DNA of 37,403 nucleotides from Actinomycetota bacterium (GTDB lineage Bacteria > Actinomycetota > Acidimicrobiia > Acidimicrobiales > Ilumatobacteraceae), in contig VFZC01000024.1 in NCBI GenBank assembly GCA_016871355.1, positions 1 to 37,403 of the forward strand, read 5' to 3'. The notes beneath the pieces were generated by a model that saw nothing but the letters and a program-made list of their open reading frames with translations, ran no database searches and had not been told where the DNA came from. A program made the translations under genes and the position numbers. Below, in pieces: positions 14,839 through 23,265 of this stretch (positions are counted from its first letter, which is position 1; the number at the start of each line of letters is the position of its first letter).

Positions 14839-17766
14839 TTATCCCCCTTGCCCGGAACGGGCGATCGCGGCACTCGACGTGCCGAGGTATGACTCGACGA
14901 CCAACGGGTGTACGAGGACATCAGACGGTGGGCCACTGGTGACCACTCGTCCTTGATCCATCGCGACCAGTCGATCGGCGACCGATGAGATGAACGGAAT
15001 GTCGTGTTCGACAATGAGAAGAGCAGCTCCCATGTCGTCACGCAGACGGCGAACGACCGGGGCCAACGCCTCGACTTCACGTTGCGCGAGCCCCGAGGTG
15101 GGTTCGTCGAGAAGGATCACGGTGGGCCGGTGAGCGACTAAGCACGCCAGGTCAACGATGCGTCGGATGCCGGTGGACAACTCGCGGGTGGCCTTGCGCT
15201 GGAAGTCCCCGAGGCCCAGCACCTCGATCAATTCGTCGACACGCTGGCGAACCGCGTCCTCCGACTCGAAGACCGGCGGCAGGTAGAGCGCAGCCGCCAA
15301 CGCACTGCGTGTGCTCACCCATCGTTCGAGCGACACCGCGAGCGTTTCGCGCACGGTGAGTTCGGGGAACAATCGCGCGTCCTGGAACGAACGGCCGAGA
15401 CCCGCGTTGGCTCGACCGTTGGGTGACGCACTCGTGACATTACGCCCCCCCACTTCGATCGTGCCGTCGATGAGCGGGGTGTAGCCCGAGATAAGATCGA
15501 AGAGCGTCGTCTTGCCGGCTCCGTTCGGACCGATCACGCCGACGATCTCACGTTCGCGAACCTCGATCGACACCCCGTCGACCGCGCGAATGCCACCGAA
15601 GCCGGCTGAGACTCCGTTGGTGCGCAGCACGATAGTGTCACCCACGGACGACGACTCGTGCGCAGTAGTCGACGTATCGTCGGCCATTCCCGACAAGAAG
15701 ACCGACCGCAGAACGTCGGGCCGTTGCAACAATTCGGTGGTGGGTCCGGAGAATCGGATCTCGCCGCGCTCGAGGAAGTAGGCCCGCTCGGCCACGGTGA
15801 GAGCCACGTTGACGCTCTGCTCCACGAGCACGACCGTGACACCGTCGTTCGACATGCGCTGCACGATCGGCAGCATCTGCCCCACCACCACCGGGGCCAA
15901 CCCGAGCGAGAGTTCGTCGATGAGCAACACCTTAGGCCGCATCACGAAGCTCATCGCCAGGGCGAGCATCTGCTGTTGACCGCCCGACAAGTTGACCGCC
16001 GGCTCATCGAGGCGAGCAGCCAGCATCGGGAAGATCTCGAGGACTTCGACTTTGGCTCGTTCGACGCCGGCGGAATCGCGCCGGTTGGTCCAGCCCGACA
16101 GGTCGAGGTTCTCGCGCACCGTGAGCGAACCGAACACGCCCGCACCACCGGGCATCTGCACGATGCCGAGGTGCGCGATCTCGTGCGGCGGTGCGTGGGT
16201 GATGTCGCGGCCGTCGAAGATCACTGCGCCGCGATCGGCCTCGACCACACCACTAATCGTCTTGAGAAGAGTGCTCTTGCCCGCACCGTTGGTGCCGAGC
16301 AGCGCGATGATCTCCCCTTCTTCGAGATCCATGTCAATGCTGTGCAGCACCGGCCGGCCGTCGTAGCCCGAGCGCACGCCGCGCAGAATGAGCAACTTGG
16401 CTCGCCCCTGGCGTCGTTCGTACAACACTTCCGATCGTGCGGCCGCCGACTGCCATACCTGGCCGATGTCGTCCATGATCACGTTGCCGATGGTGCGCTG
16501 AATGAGTCCGCCGATGATGAAGAGCGGGATCATCACGAGCATTCCGATGCGAATCGTGAACTGATCGGCCAACCAACCGATCATCGGCAGCACGAACAGA
16601 CCCGGAATGACCCACAGCGATGCCACCGAGAAACCGGTGGCGCGGGCCCTTGGCGGAATCGCCAACGAGAGTCCGGAGAACACCGCCGGCGCCAAGATGG
16701 CCAACGCCGCCGAGATCACGCAGTTGATGGCCACCGCCACCACGATGTTGGGGGCCAACGCGAACGCGGCGGCCAACACGGCGGCGGCGATCGAAACGTT
16801 CGCGCCCACCTTGGTGAGACCGGCCACGTTGTTGGCGTAGCGCTTGGCAATGTAACGACTTCCGACCACCAGACCCACCAACTGGAACGGCTCGGAGATG
16901 GCCGCTGCCACACCACGCGCGCGTTCGTCGAGGCCGAACTCCTGGTCGTACATCAGCGAGGCCAACGACACGAACCCGATGAGGCCGGTGGCGAGGAACG
17001 GCAGGCTGTACCAGATTCGCCTCAGCGACTGGACTTTGTGCACCGTACGCCAACTCTCACTGAACGACGGCGCCACTTCTTCGGTCGCGGCCACTTCGTC
17101 GGACACGCCCATGGCCTTGCGTTCCCACTGCCCGCGCACCGGCTCGACCAGACGCAGAGCGAGCACCGCGAAGATGATCGTCGGAACGATGAACACGAAG
17201 AACGGTGTTCGCCAGCCGAAGTAGTACGCGAGTAGACCAGCACTCAGCGGGCCGACGAACGCGCCCACCGCGTTGGCCGCCCGGTGTACCGAGAACACTT
17301 TCGTGCGCGCTTCGATCGGGTAGTAGTCGGAGATCAACGAGTTGTGCGTTGGATCGATGACCGCCTTACCGAGAGCCGATCCGCTGCGCGCGATGGTGAG
17401 CACGATGAGACCGGTGGCCAGGCCGGTGAGGCCGGAGAACATGGCCCACACCAACGCGCCGATGAGCGCGAGCCGGGTGCGCTTCGAGTGATCGGCGATC
17501 TGCGCGATGGGTACCTGCAGCGCGAGGGCCGCCACACTGGCCAGGCCCACCAATCCCAACGTGGTTCCGAGATCGAGATCGAAGTGCTCGCGAATTTCGG
17601 GCAGCAAGATGCCGAACGCGGCGCGGTCGAGTTCGTCGACGGCGTTGAGCCCGAAGAGAATCACCAACGGGTACACGGGTTGACCGCCGCACACGTCGCT
17701 CAGCCACGAACTCGGATGGCGGAATCCATACCAGAACCGCTTCCACAGCGACGCCTTCTCGCTCAC
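14839..17766 (-). CDS. MFS-LivF-LivG triple fusion: transporter domain plus two ABC ATPases
   Basis: One uninterrupted frame of 975 residues. Residues ~1-440 are a major facilitator domain with ~10-12 hydrophobic segments and a motif A-like loop ([10 protein letters not shown]). Residues ~457-700 are a LivF-type ATPase: Walker [10 protein letters not shown] (~493), signature LSGGQQQ, Walker B LLIDE. Residues ~712-975 are a LivG-type ATPase: Walker [10 protein letters not shown] (~743), signature LSTGIRR, Walker [12 protein letters not shown]. The GTG at 17766 overlaps the LivHM stop by four bases (GTGA). LivF and LivG normally are separate proteins that power LivHM; the MFS part is not expected there. 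It may couple a second transport or exporter route, or have become a scaffold. The frame is open upstream to 18792, but only as a shadow of the LivHM gene. Confidence 0.9.
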   Translation of the reverse strand: MSEKASLWKRFWYGFRHPSSWLSDVCGGQPVYPLVILFGLNAVDELDRAAFGILLPEIREHFDLDLGTTLGLVGLASVAALALQVPIAQIADHSKRTRLALIGALVWAMFSGLTGLATGLIVLTIARSGSALGKAVIDPTHNSLISDYYPIEARTKVFSVHRAANAVGAFVGPLSAGLLAYYFGWRTPFFVFIVPTIIFAVLALRLVEPVRGQWERKAMGVSDEVAATEEVAPSFSESWRTVHKVQSLRRIWYSLPFLATGLIGFVSLASLMYDQEFGLDERARGVAAAISEPFQLVGLVVGSRYIAKRYANNVAGLTKVGANVSIAAAVLAAAFALAPNIVVAVAINCVISAALAILAPAVFSGLSLAIPPRARATGFSVASLWVIPGLFVLPMIGWLADQFTIRIGMLVMIPLFIIGGLIQRTIGNVIMDDIGQVWQSAAARSEVLYERRQGRAKLLILRGVRSGYDGRPVLHSIDMDLEEGEIIALLGTNGAGKSTLLKTISGVVEADRGAVIFDGRDITHAPPHEIAHLGIVQMPGGAGVFGSLTVRENLDLSGWTNRRDSAGVERAKVEVLEIFPMLAARLDEPAVNLSGGQQQMLALAMSFVMRPKVLLIDELSLGLAPVVVGQMLPIVQRMSNDGVTVVLVEQSVNVALTVAERAYFLERGEIRFSGPTTELLQRPDVLRSVFLSGMADDTSTTAHESSSVGDTIVLRTNGVSAGFGGIRAVDGVSIEVREREIVGVIGPNGAGKTTLFDLISGYTPLIDGTIEVGGRNVTSASPNGRANAGLGRSFQDARLFPELTVRETLAVSLERWVSTRSALAAALYLPPVFESEDAVRQRVDELIEVLGLGDFQRKATRELSTGIRRIVDLACLVAHRPTVILLDEPTSGLAQREVEALAPVVRRLRDDMGAALLIVEHDIPFISSVADRLVAMDQGRVVTSGPPSDVLVHPLVVESYLGTSSAAIARSGQGG

Positions 17767-19826
17767 TTCGACTCCTTGCTGCGTTCGGCCCGCCGGGCGA
17801 TGAGCATCGCCAACTGATCGCGAATCTTGATGACGAGAGCGCCCAGACCGCCGGGGACGATGAGGAGAACCAACAACACTCCGGCCGCCGACGACAGGAA
17901 GCGCCACTCTTCGGCGGTCACGAACCACTCGGTGCCACGCAGGTACACCGCACCGAGTACGGCGCCGAACATCGAGCCGAGTCCGCCCACCACCGACGCG
18001 GTGAACACGTCGAGGCTCTTGCCCACGCCGTAACTCTGCAGATCGAAACTGTGGTTCAGGTGAGAGAACAATCCGCCCGCCACGCCGGCCAACGTGCCCG
18101 AGACCGTGAAGGCGGTGAGCTTGATCTTGGTAGCCGACAACGAATACGCCTGGGCGCCCTTTTCGTTGTCGCGCAGGGCGAGGATTGCGCGTCCGGTTCG
18201 ACTGCGGCGAATGCCGCGCACCGCCATCATCGCGATGGCCAGCACGACGAGCGTGTACACGTAGAAGCGTGTGGGCGTTTCCACGTCGATGCGCCCGAAC
18301 AGCGGCGGCCGCTCGATGCGCTTGTTGCCCGGTACCCACGAGAAGAAGCGATCGTTGAGCAACCACGAGATGACCGACATGGCGAACACCAGCGTGGTGA
18401 CCGCGAGATAGAGGCCACGAAGCCGCAGTGCGGGCAGGCCCACGAGGAACGCGGCCAGCGCACCCACTGCTCCGCCGGCCAGAAGTGCGAGCGTGAGGTC
18501 GACGTTCCATTCGAGCGTCAACTTGGCGCTCACCGCGGCGCCGATGGCCACCAGGGCCACCTGCCCGAGTGAAATCTGCCCGGCCCATCCGGTGAGCACC
18601 ACCAACGACAAGCCGATGATGGCGAAGATCGCGATGGCCGTGATCTTGATGACCTGATCGGATCGCAGTGCGAGCGGGATGATCACGAGCCCGATGGGAG
18701 CGAGGGCATAGGTGCTGTAACGAAGCAGGCGGACCAAGGGCAGACGCGCGACGGCCGGATCGAGATCGCGCACTTCGTCGGCCAGGCGCCACGACGCCGT
18801 CGTGTCCTGATCGAGTCGGGTGCTACCGCGTCGCTGCATGAGAAGTGCCGCCATCACGGCCGCTCCCACGAAAGGGGTCACCAAGAGTGGACTCTCAGCG
18901 TTCCAGGCCACGCCGTACTCGAGGATGCCGAGGGCAACCGCGGCCGCGGCGATGGTGCCGAGATTGCGCAGTCGCCCGATCACGAGCGCGGCCAGTGCTT
19001 GCACGAGCGTGGAGATACTCAACGCGTTGCCGAGCGGCACGCCGAGGATCCCGGCGCGCAAGAACAGAGCCAGGAACGACAAGAACGCGGCCAGCATCCA
19101 CACGACGGTGGAGAGTCCGCCCACCGGAATACCGAGCAGCGACGCCCGTTCGCTGCGTTCGGCGGCCGCTCGCACCGCCGTACCCACGCGCGTGCGAGTG
19201 AGGAACAGCACGACCACGAGCATGGCCAGTGGCGCCACGATCATCGCGATGAAATCGTTGGCATTGAGGATGAACGATCCGATCGTGAGCTTCCAGTCGA
19301 ACGGCGGCGGGATGCGTTGCGAGGCCGCGTTCTCGTCCCACATGCGCGGAATGAGGATGGCGAACACCGCGAGCAACTGCGTGATGCCGATGGTGGCCAC
19401 GGTGAGGACCAGTCGTGGCGAGCGCGCGAATCGTCGCACGATGACCAACTCGACCAATGCTCCGAGGACGATCGACGCGCCGAGGCCAGCGACCAAGCCG
19501 AGCAGATACGGCAGACCCGAGAACACGATGATGCCCACGGACAACGCGGCCGGGACGAAGCCGAGATCGGCCTGCGCGAAGTTCAGAACGCGATTGGCGC
19601 GGTACACGAGGGCCATGCCGACGGCGAGCAATGCCGTGAGCAGACCGATCACCACACCGCGAATCCACGCGCCGAATGGCACGCCGAAGAACACCAACTG
19701 CACGAGGACAAGAACGAGCCCAGGCGTGAGCGGCGCGATCGCGCGCCGTCCAGACATCACTCGGTTGGCCAAACCACTCACTGGCGCACCGACCCCCTCG
19801 GTTCCCCTCGCCTCGTTGTCTATCAC
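17763..19826 (-). CDS. Fused LivH-LivM permease of a branched-chain amino-acid-type ABC transporter
   Basis: A 687-residue protein. The first ~330 residues are a LivH-type permease (ALLAVGMALVYRANRVLNFAQ; GIPVGGLSTVVWMLAAFLSF). After a hydrophilic linker (~330-360), a LivM-type permease follows (GLSLVVLTGWAGQISLGQVA; LRGLYLAVTTLVFA; FTVSGTLAGVAGGLFSH; SVVGGLGSMFGAVLGAVYL). Together they would form the whole transmembrane channel. It is the first gene of the minus-strand operon. The start is GTG 19826, with ATG 19757 as an alternative that removes 23 mostly polar residues. The divergent SRPBCC gene begins 31 bases away. Confidence 0.9.
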   Translation of the reverse strand: MIDNEARGTEGVGAPVSGLANRVMSGRRAIAPLTPGLVLVLVQLVFFGVPFGAWIRGVVIGLLTALLAVGMALVYRANRVLNFAQADLGFVPAALSVGIIVFSGLPYLLGLVAGLGASIVLGALVELVIVRRFARSPRLVLTVATIGITQLLAVFAILIPRMWDENAASQRIPPPFDWKLTIGSFILNANDFIAMIVAPLAMLVVVLFLTRTRVGTAVRAAAERSERASLLGIPVGGLSTVVWMLAAFLSFLALFLRAGILGVPLGNALSISTLVQALAALVIGRLRNLGTIAAAAVALGILEYGVAWNAESPLLVTPFVGAAVMAALLMQRRGSTRLDQDTTASWRLADEVRDLDPAVARLPLVRLLRYSTYALAPIGLVIIPLALRSDQVIKITAIAIFAIIGLSLVVLTGWAGQISLGQVALVAIGAAVSAKLTLEWNVDLTLALLAGGAVGALAAFLVGLPALRLRGLYLAVTTLVFAMSVISWLLNDRFFSWVPGNKRIERPPLFGRIDVETPTRFYVYTLVVLAIAMMAVRGIRRSRTGRAILALRDNEKGAQAYSLSATKIKLTAFTVSGTLAGVAGGLFSHLNHSFDLQSYGVGKSLDVFTASVVGGLGSMFGAVLGAVYLRGTEWFVTAEEWRFLSSAAGVLLVLLIVPGGLGALVIKIRDQLAMLIARRAERSKESK

Positions 19827-19857
19827 ACCTGTTCACGGCCCTGATACGGTCGCCCGA

Positions 19858-20247
19858 GTGGGAACAGTCAGGCGGCACGTGTTCATCGATCGACCGGCTG
19901 AGCATGTGTGGTCGCTGGTCGGCGATCCGGCTCGACTGCACGAGTGGTTTCCCACCACCGCCACGGAAGTAGTCGGCAACAAGCGTTGGGTCTCGTTGGC
20001 CTCGGGTCTGAAGTTCGAAGAAGACATCGTCACGCTCGACCACGACCTACGGCGCTTCCAGTACACGATCGTCAACAACGCGATCGTGAAGTCGCACCTC
20101 GGCACGGTCGACGTCATTCCAGACGGTGATGCGCGCTGCGTGGTGGTCTATTCCACCGACGCCGACCCCGAGGTGATGGCGCTCATGATCGCCGGGGCCG
20201 CTGGCGATGGTCTCGAACGGCTCAAGACAACGATGGAGGAGTCCTGA
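19858..20247 (+). CDS. SRPBCC-family protein
   Basis: A 129-residue protein with the START/polyketide-cyclase-like pattern: an N-terminal strand VRRHVFIDRPAEHVWSLVGDP, the LHEWFP helix, mid-strands around YTIVNN, and a long C-terminal helix. The fold holds hydrophobic ligands; no specific role can be read from it. GTG 19858 is the only start that keeps the full fold and avoids the divergent LivHM gene. Its stop shares a base with the sulfatase ATG, so the two are coupled. Confidence 0.75.
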   Translation: MGTVRRHVFIDRPAEHVWSLVGDPARLHEWFPTTATEVVGNKRWVSLASGLKFEEDIVTLDHDLRRFQYTIVNNAIVKSHLGTVDVIPDGDARCVVVYSTDADPEVMALMIAGAAGDGLERLKTTMEES

Positions 20248-21800
20248 TGGGTCGCAAGATCCTGTTCATCACGACCGACCAGCAGCGGTTTGATTCACTG
20301 GGCTGCAACGGCGGCTCGGTGGCTCGCACCCCCACCATCGATCGACTGGCCGCCGACGGCATCAACTACACGCGCGCACATCCGCAGAGCGTGGTGTGCA
20401 TGCCGTCGCGCTCCACCATGATCACCGGTCAACACGTGGCCACGCATGGCGTGTGGATGAACGGTGTGCCGCTCCCTGACGAAGCTCCCAGCATCGCCAG
20501 CACCCTGCACGACGTCGGCTACCGCACCGCACTCATCGGCAAGGCTCATTTCGAGCCGTTCCTCGATCCGTTCCTGCGTTTCGTCGAGAACCAGCTGGGC
20601 ACATCGGGAGATTTCTCGCGCGATGTGAACGGCCATCTGCATCGCGGTTTCGATCACATGGAATCGGCGTCGCACGGAGGCATGGGCAGCTTCCACTACG
20701 CGCGTTGGCTCATGCAGAACCATCCCGAAGCGATCGGTATGTACTACCGAGTGCTCGACATGACGCTGCAGGTGAACTCGAGTGGTGGCGGCGACACCGC
20801 CGGCCCGCAGGTTCATCACAACGCGATTCCGCGCGAGTGGTATCACACCGAGTGGGTGGCCGATCGCACGATCGCCTGGCTCGATTCGCTGAACGCGAAC
20901 GACGACTGGTTCTGCTGGATGAGTTTCCCCGATCCGCATCACCCGTGGGATCCGCCGCAATCCGAACTGCACCGTGTGAACTGGCGCGATCTCGATCTGC
21001 CCGAGAACTATCCGGTCGATCGAACCGAGCGCGAGGCGATTCTCGACGCCAAGCCGCGTCACTGGCGTCTGTGGTACGAGGGCGAATTCGTGTCGAACTA
21101 CGAGGCGCCGGCCAGTTGGGTTCCGAAGACGCTCACCGACGATCAGGTGCGCGAGATCAACGCGCTCACGCACATCGAGAACGAACTCATCGACGAGGCC
21201 ATCGCGCGCGTACTCCGCACGGTGGCGGCGCGCGGTTGGGCCGACGACGTCGACATCGTCTTCACCACCGATCACGGCGAACTACAGGGTGACTACGGCT
21301 TGTTGTTCAAGGGGCCGCAGCACGTCGATTCGCTCATGCGCCTGCCGCTCATCTGGCGTCCGGCCCCGTCGGCGGGTGTGGCGCCGTCCACGGTGACGTC
21401 GCCCGTCGGTTTGGTGTCGCTCGCGTCCACGTTCGCGCACATCGCAGGTGTTCCCGAGCCGTCGTACGTCGAGGCGCATCGTCTGCCCACCCACGACGCC
21501 GAAGCCCCGGCCCTCGGCCACGAGCGCGTGCTCACCGAATGGGACTCGGTGCTGTTCGGCAAGATCGTGCGGCTGCGCACCATCTGCCGCGACGGCTGGG
21601 TGGCCACGGCCTGCCTACCCGGCACGGTGCACGACGGCAGCGAGGGCGAGTTGTACGACGTGTCCAACGATCCGCTGCAGCGCGAGAACCTCTGGAACGA
21701 TCCGCGCCTGGAGGGCACGAAGAGCGATCTGCTCGCCGACATGTGGGATTCGCTCCCGAGCACCGCGTCGCCGCGACGCGAGTGCGACGCACCGGTCTGA
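20247..21800 (+). CDS. Type I sulfatase (formylglycine-dependent)
   Basis: A 517-residue sulfatase of the alkaline phosphatase superfamily. The N-terminal metal motif is FITTDQQR (D11). The signature CMPSRSTMITG begins at C51, the cysteine that an FGE-type enzyme would convert to formylglycine. The second metal motif TTDHGELQGDYG lies near residue 345. It hydrolyses a sulfate ester, or possibly a related phosphonate/phosphate ester; the substrate is not evident. No signal peptide is seen, so it is probably cytoplasmic. GGAGGAG lies 5-11 bases before the ATG. Confidence 0.87.
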   Translation: MGRKILFITTDQQRFDSLGCNGGSVARTPTIDRLAADGINYTRAHPQSVVCMPSRSTMITGQHVATHGVWMNGVPLPDEAPSIASTLHDVGYRTALIGKAHFEPFLDPFLRFVENQLGTSGDFSRDVNGHLHRGFDHMESASHGGMGSFHYARWLMQNHPEAIGMYYRVLDMTLQVNSSGGGDTAGPQVHHNAIPREWYHTEWVADRTIAWLDSLNANDDWFCWMSFPDPHHPWDPPQSELHRVNWRDLDLPENYPVDRTEREAILDAKPRHWRLWYEGEFVSNYEAPASWVPKTLTDDQVREINALTHIENELIDEAIARVLRTVAARGWADDVDIVFTTDHGELQGDYGLLFKGPQHVDSLMRLPLIWRPAPSAGVAPSTVTSPVGLVSLASTFAHIAGVPEPSYVEAHRLPTHDAEAPALGHERVLTEWDSVLFGKIVRLRTICRDGWVATACLPGTVHDGSEGELYDVSNDPLQRENLWNDPRLEGTKSDLLADMWDSLPSTASPRRECDAPV

Positions 21801-21809
21801 TCGAGTCGT

Positions 21810-22679
21810 TCAGTCGGCGCCGTCGAGGCGCACGATCGGTTCGTACAACTCGGGTCGCCGATCGCGGAACACTCCCCAACTCTGGCGAAGTGCGGCCACG
21901 GCATCGAGATCGAACTCGGCCGTGATCACGGCTTCGCTCGTGCGATCGGCTTCGACGATCACCTCACCGGTGGGTCCGGCGATGAACGAGGTTCCGTAGA
22001 ACGTGAGGGTGTGCTGTCGACCGGTCTCGACACCCACGCGATTGGCCGCGATCACCGGCACCAAGTTGGCTCCGGCGTGACCCTGCATCACCCGTTGCCA
22101 ATGGCGACTCGAGTCGTACGTCGGATCATGGGGCTCGCTACCGATTGCCGTCGGATACAGAATCACCTCGGCGCCGCGCAGTGCGAGCACGCGCGCGGCT
22201 TCCGGGAACCACTGATCCCAGCAGATGGCGAGGCCGATGCGACCGACCTTGGTGTCCCACACGCGAAAGCCGGTGTCACCCGGATTGAAGTAGTACTTCT
22301 CCGAGTAGCCCGGACCATCGGGGATGTGACTCTTGCGGTACACGCCCAGGACGGTGCCGTCGGCATCGATGATGGCCACCGAATTGAACGCGGCGTTGTT
22401 GGCGCGCTCGAAGAAGCTCACCGGGAGCACCACACCGAGTTCGGCCGCCACGCGTGCGAAATGGGCGATGGTCGGGTGTCCGTCGAGCGGTCGAGCCCGG
22501 CTCATGTGATCGGCCAGTTGATCGGTGCAGAAGTAATGACCCTCGAAGAGTTCGGGAATCTGTACGAGACGCGCACCGCGTGACGCGGCCTCACACACGA
22601 GTCGTTCGGCAGTGGCGACGTTGATGGCGATGTCGTCGGTCATCGCCATCTGCACGGCGGCAACGACGAGCGGGCGCAT
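21810..22679 (-). CDS. aguB: N-carbamoylputrescine amidase
   Basis: A 289-residue nitrilase-superfamily enzyme. The catalytic Glu-Lys-Cys triad is visible in PELFEGHYF, YRKSHIPDGPGYSEKYYFNPG and ICWDQWFPEA. The block after the cysteine (YPTAIGSEPHDP... HWQRVMQGHAGAN) and the ending RDRRPELYEP match N-carbamoylputrescine amidases closely. These convert N-carbamoylputrescine to putrescine, CO2 and ammonia in the agmatine route. No agmatine deiminase gene is seen nearby. The flavodoxin-like gene upstream ends three bases before this ATG, so they are probably co-transcribed. Confidence 0.87.
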   Translation of the reverse strand: MRPLVVAAVQMAMTDDIAINVATAERLVCEAASRGARLVQIPELFEGHYFCTDQLADHMSRARPLDGHPTIAHFARVAAELGVVLPVSFFERANNAAFNSVAIIDADGTVLGVYRKSHIPDGPGYSEKYYFNPGDTGFRVWDTKVGRIGLAICWDQWFPEAARVLALRGAEVILYPTAIGSEPHDPTYDSSRHWQRVMQGHAGANLVPVIAANRVGVETGRQHTLTFYGTSFIAGPTGEVIVEADRTSEAVITAEFDLDAVAALRQSWGVFRDRRPELYEPIVRLDGAD

Positions 22680-22682
22680 CGG

Positions 22683-23120
22683 TCAGGCCGAAGCGAGAGC
22701 GCCCACGAGGCGCGCCGCGAACTCTTCGGTGTGCGCGGCCAACTTCGAGCGATGCAACGCCATGCCACCGATCACGTCGGCGCCGAGTCGTTCGACCGCC
22801 TTGTCCATGGCACCGAGGGTGCGGCCCGGGTTGAGCGCGAAGGTGCAGAACGTGACGGCCTTCTTGCCTCCGAGCGAGGGCAGAGCGTTGATGGCACCGA
22901 TGCCCCACGGGGCCTGACCGAACACGAAGGCACCGTGCACCCACGTGCCGATGAGCACGACATCGGCGGACTGAATGGATGCGTGATCGGGTCGACGCAT
23001 GGGCGACAGACCGGTGATCGACCAGTTCTCCTGCTGCAAGTTGGCCGCGATCGACTCGGCGGCTCGCCAGGTGTTGCCCGTGAGACTCTCGACCAGAAGC
23101 GCTGCTTTCACGCCTCTCAT
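22683..23120 (-). CDS. Flavodoxin-like protein
   Basis: A 145-residue protein with a flavodoxin-like layout. It opens with strand VKAALLVES and the phosphate-binding loop SLTGNTWRAAESIA, then SADVVLIGTWVHGAFVFG and KKAVTFCTFALNPG. It probably binds FMN and acts as a small electron carrier or quinone-reductase-like protein; the partner is unknown. ATG 23120 is preferred over an ATG at 23135 because the fold starts right after it. Confidence 0.75.
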   Translation of the reverse strand: MRGVKAALLVESLTGNTWRAAESIAANLQQENWSITGLSPMRRPDHASIQSADVVLIGTWVHGAFVFGQAPWGIGAINALPSLGGKKAVTFCTFALNPGRTLGAMDKAVERLGADVIGGMALHRSKLAAHTEEFAARLVGALASA

Positions 23121-23142
23121 TCTGCTCCCCCACACATCCCCA

Positions 23143-23189
23143 ACCGGTGATCTGAAAGGGAATTAGGTGAGGAATCTGACCGAGAATCT
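23143..23189. repeat. Degenerate repeat units beside a large hairpin
   Basis: This stretch upstream of the flavodoxin-like gene repeats pieces of the adjacent hairpin arm. ACCGGTGATCTG occurs here at 23143 and again at 23191. GGTGAGGAATCT occurs at 23166 and 23202. AATCTGACC occurs twice within 13 bases. It looks like a decayed or partly duplicated copy of the hairpin arm at 23194. Confidence 0.55.
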
Positions 23190-23193
23190 GACC

Positions 23194-23248
23194 GGTGATC
23201 TGGTGAGGAATCTTCACCGATACGGTGAAGATTCCTCACCAGATCACC
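23194..23248. repeat. 55-base perfect hairpin element, copy 1
   Basis: Two perfectly complementary 26-base arms (23194-23219 and 23223-23248) flank a three-base loop ATA. The element lies 18 bases after the stop of pcrA on the minus strand and ~74 bases before the flavodoxin-like start. A second element of the same length, loop size and core (GATCTGGTGAGGA) lies at 30883-30937. No T-run follows on either strand, so a classical Rho-independent terminator is not supported; a tail-less terminator or a mobile palindromic repeat fits better. Confidence 0.85.
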
Positions 23249-23265
23249 ATGAGAACAACAGGTGG

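Noticed and set aside
15658-17235. A 525-codon open frame on the plus strand opposite the MFS-LivF-LivG gene
   Set aside because: It is His/Arg/Glu-rich with no family pattern and lies opposite well-defined ABC ATPase and MFS motifs. It is a high-GC shadow frame.
17767-18792. N-terminal extension of the MFS-LivF-LivG frame by 342 codons
   Set aside because: The extension is Arg/His-rich without membrane segments and fully overlaps the LivHM gene in another frame. The GTG at 17766 overlapping the LivHM stop is the plausible start.
23143-23248. Repeated short units that could suggest a CRISPR array
   Set aside because: Repeats are unequal, irregularly spaced, have no unique spacers of constant length, and are parts of one hairpin arm. 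No cas genes are present.
23194-23248. Classical Rho-independent terminator
   Set aside because: The stem is long and perfect but no T-run follows on either strand, so it is recorded as a repeat with possible termination function only.
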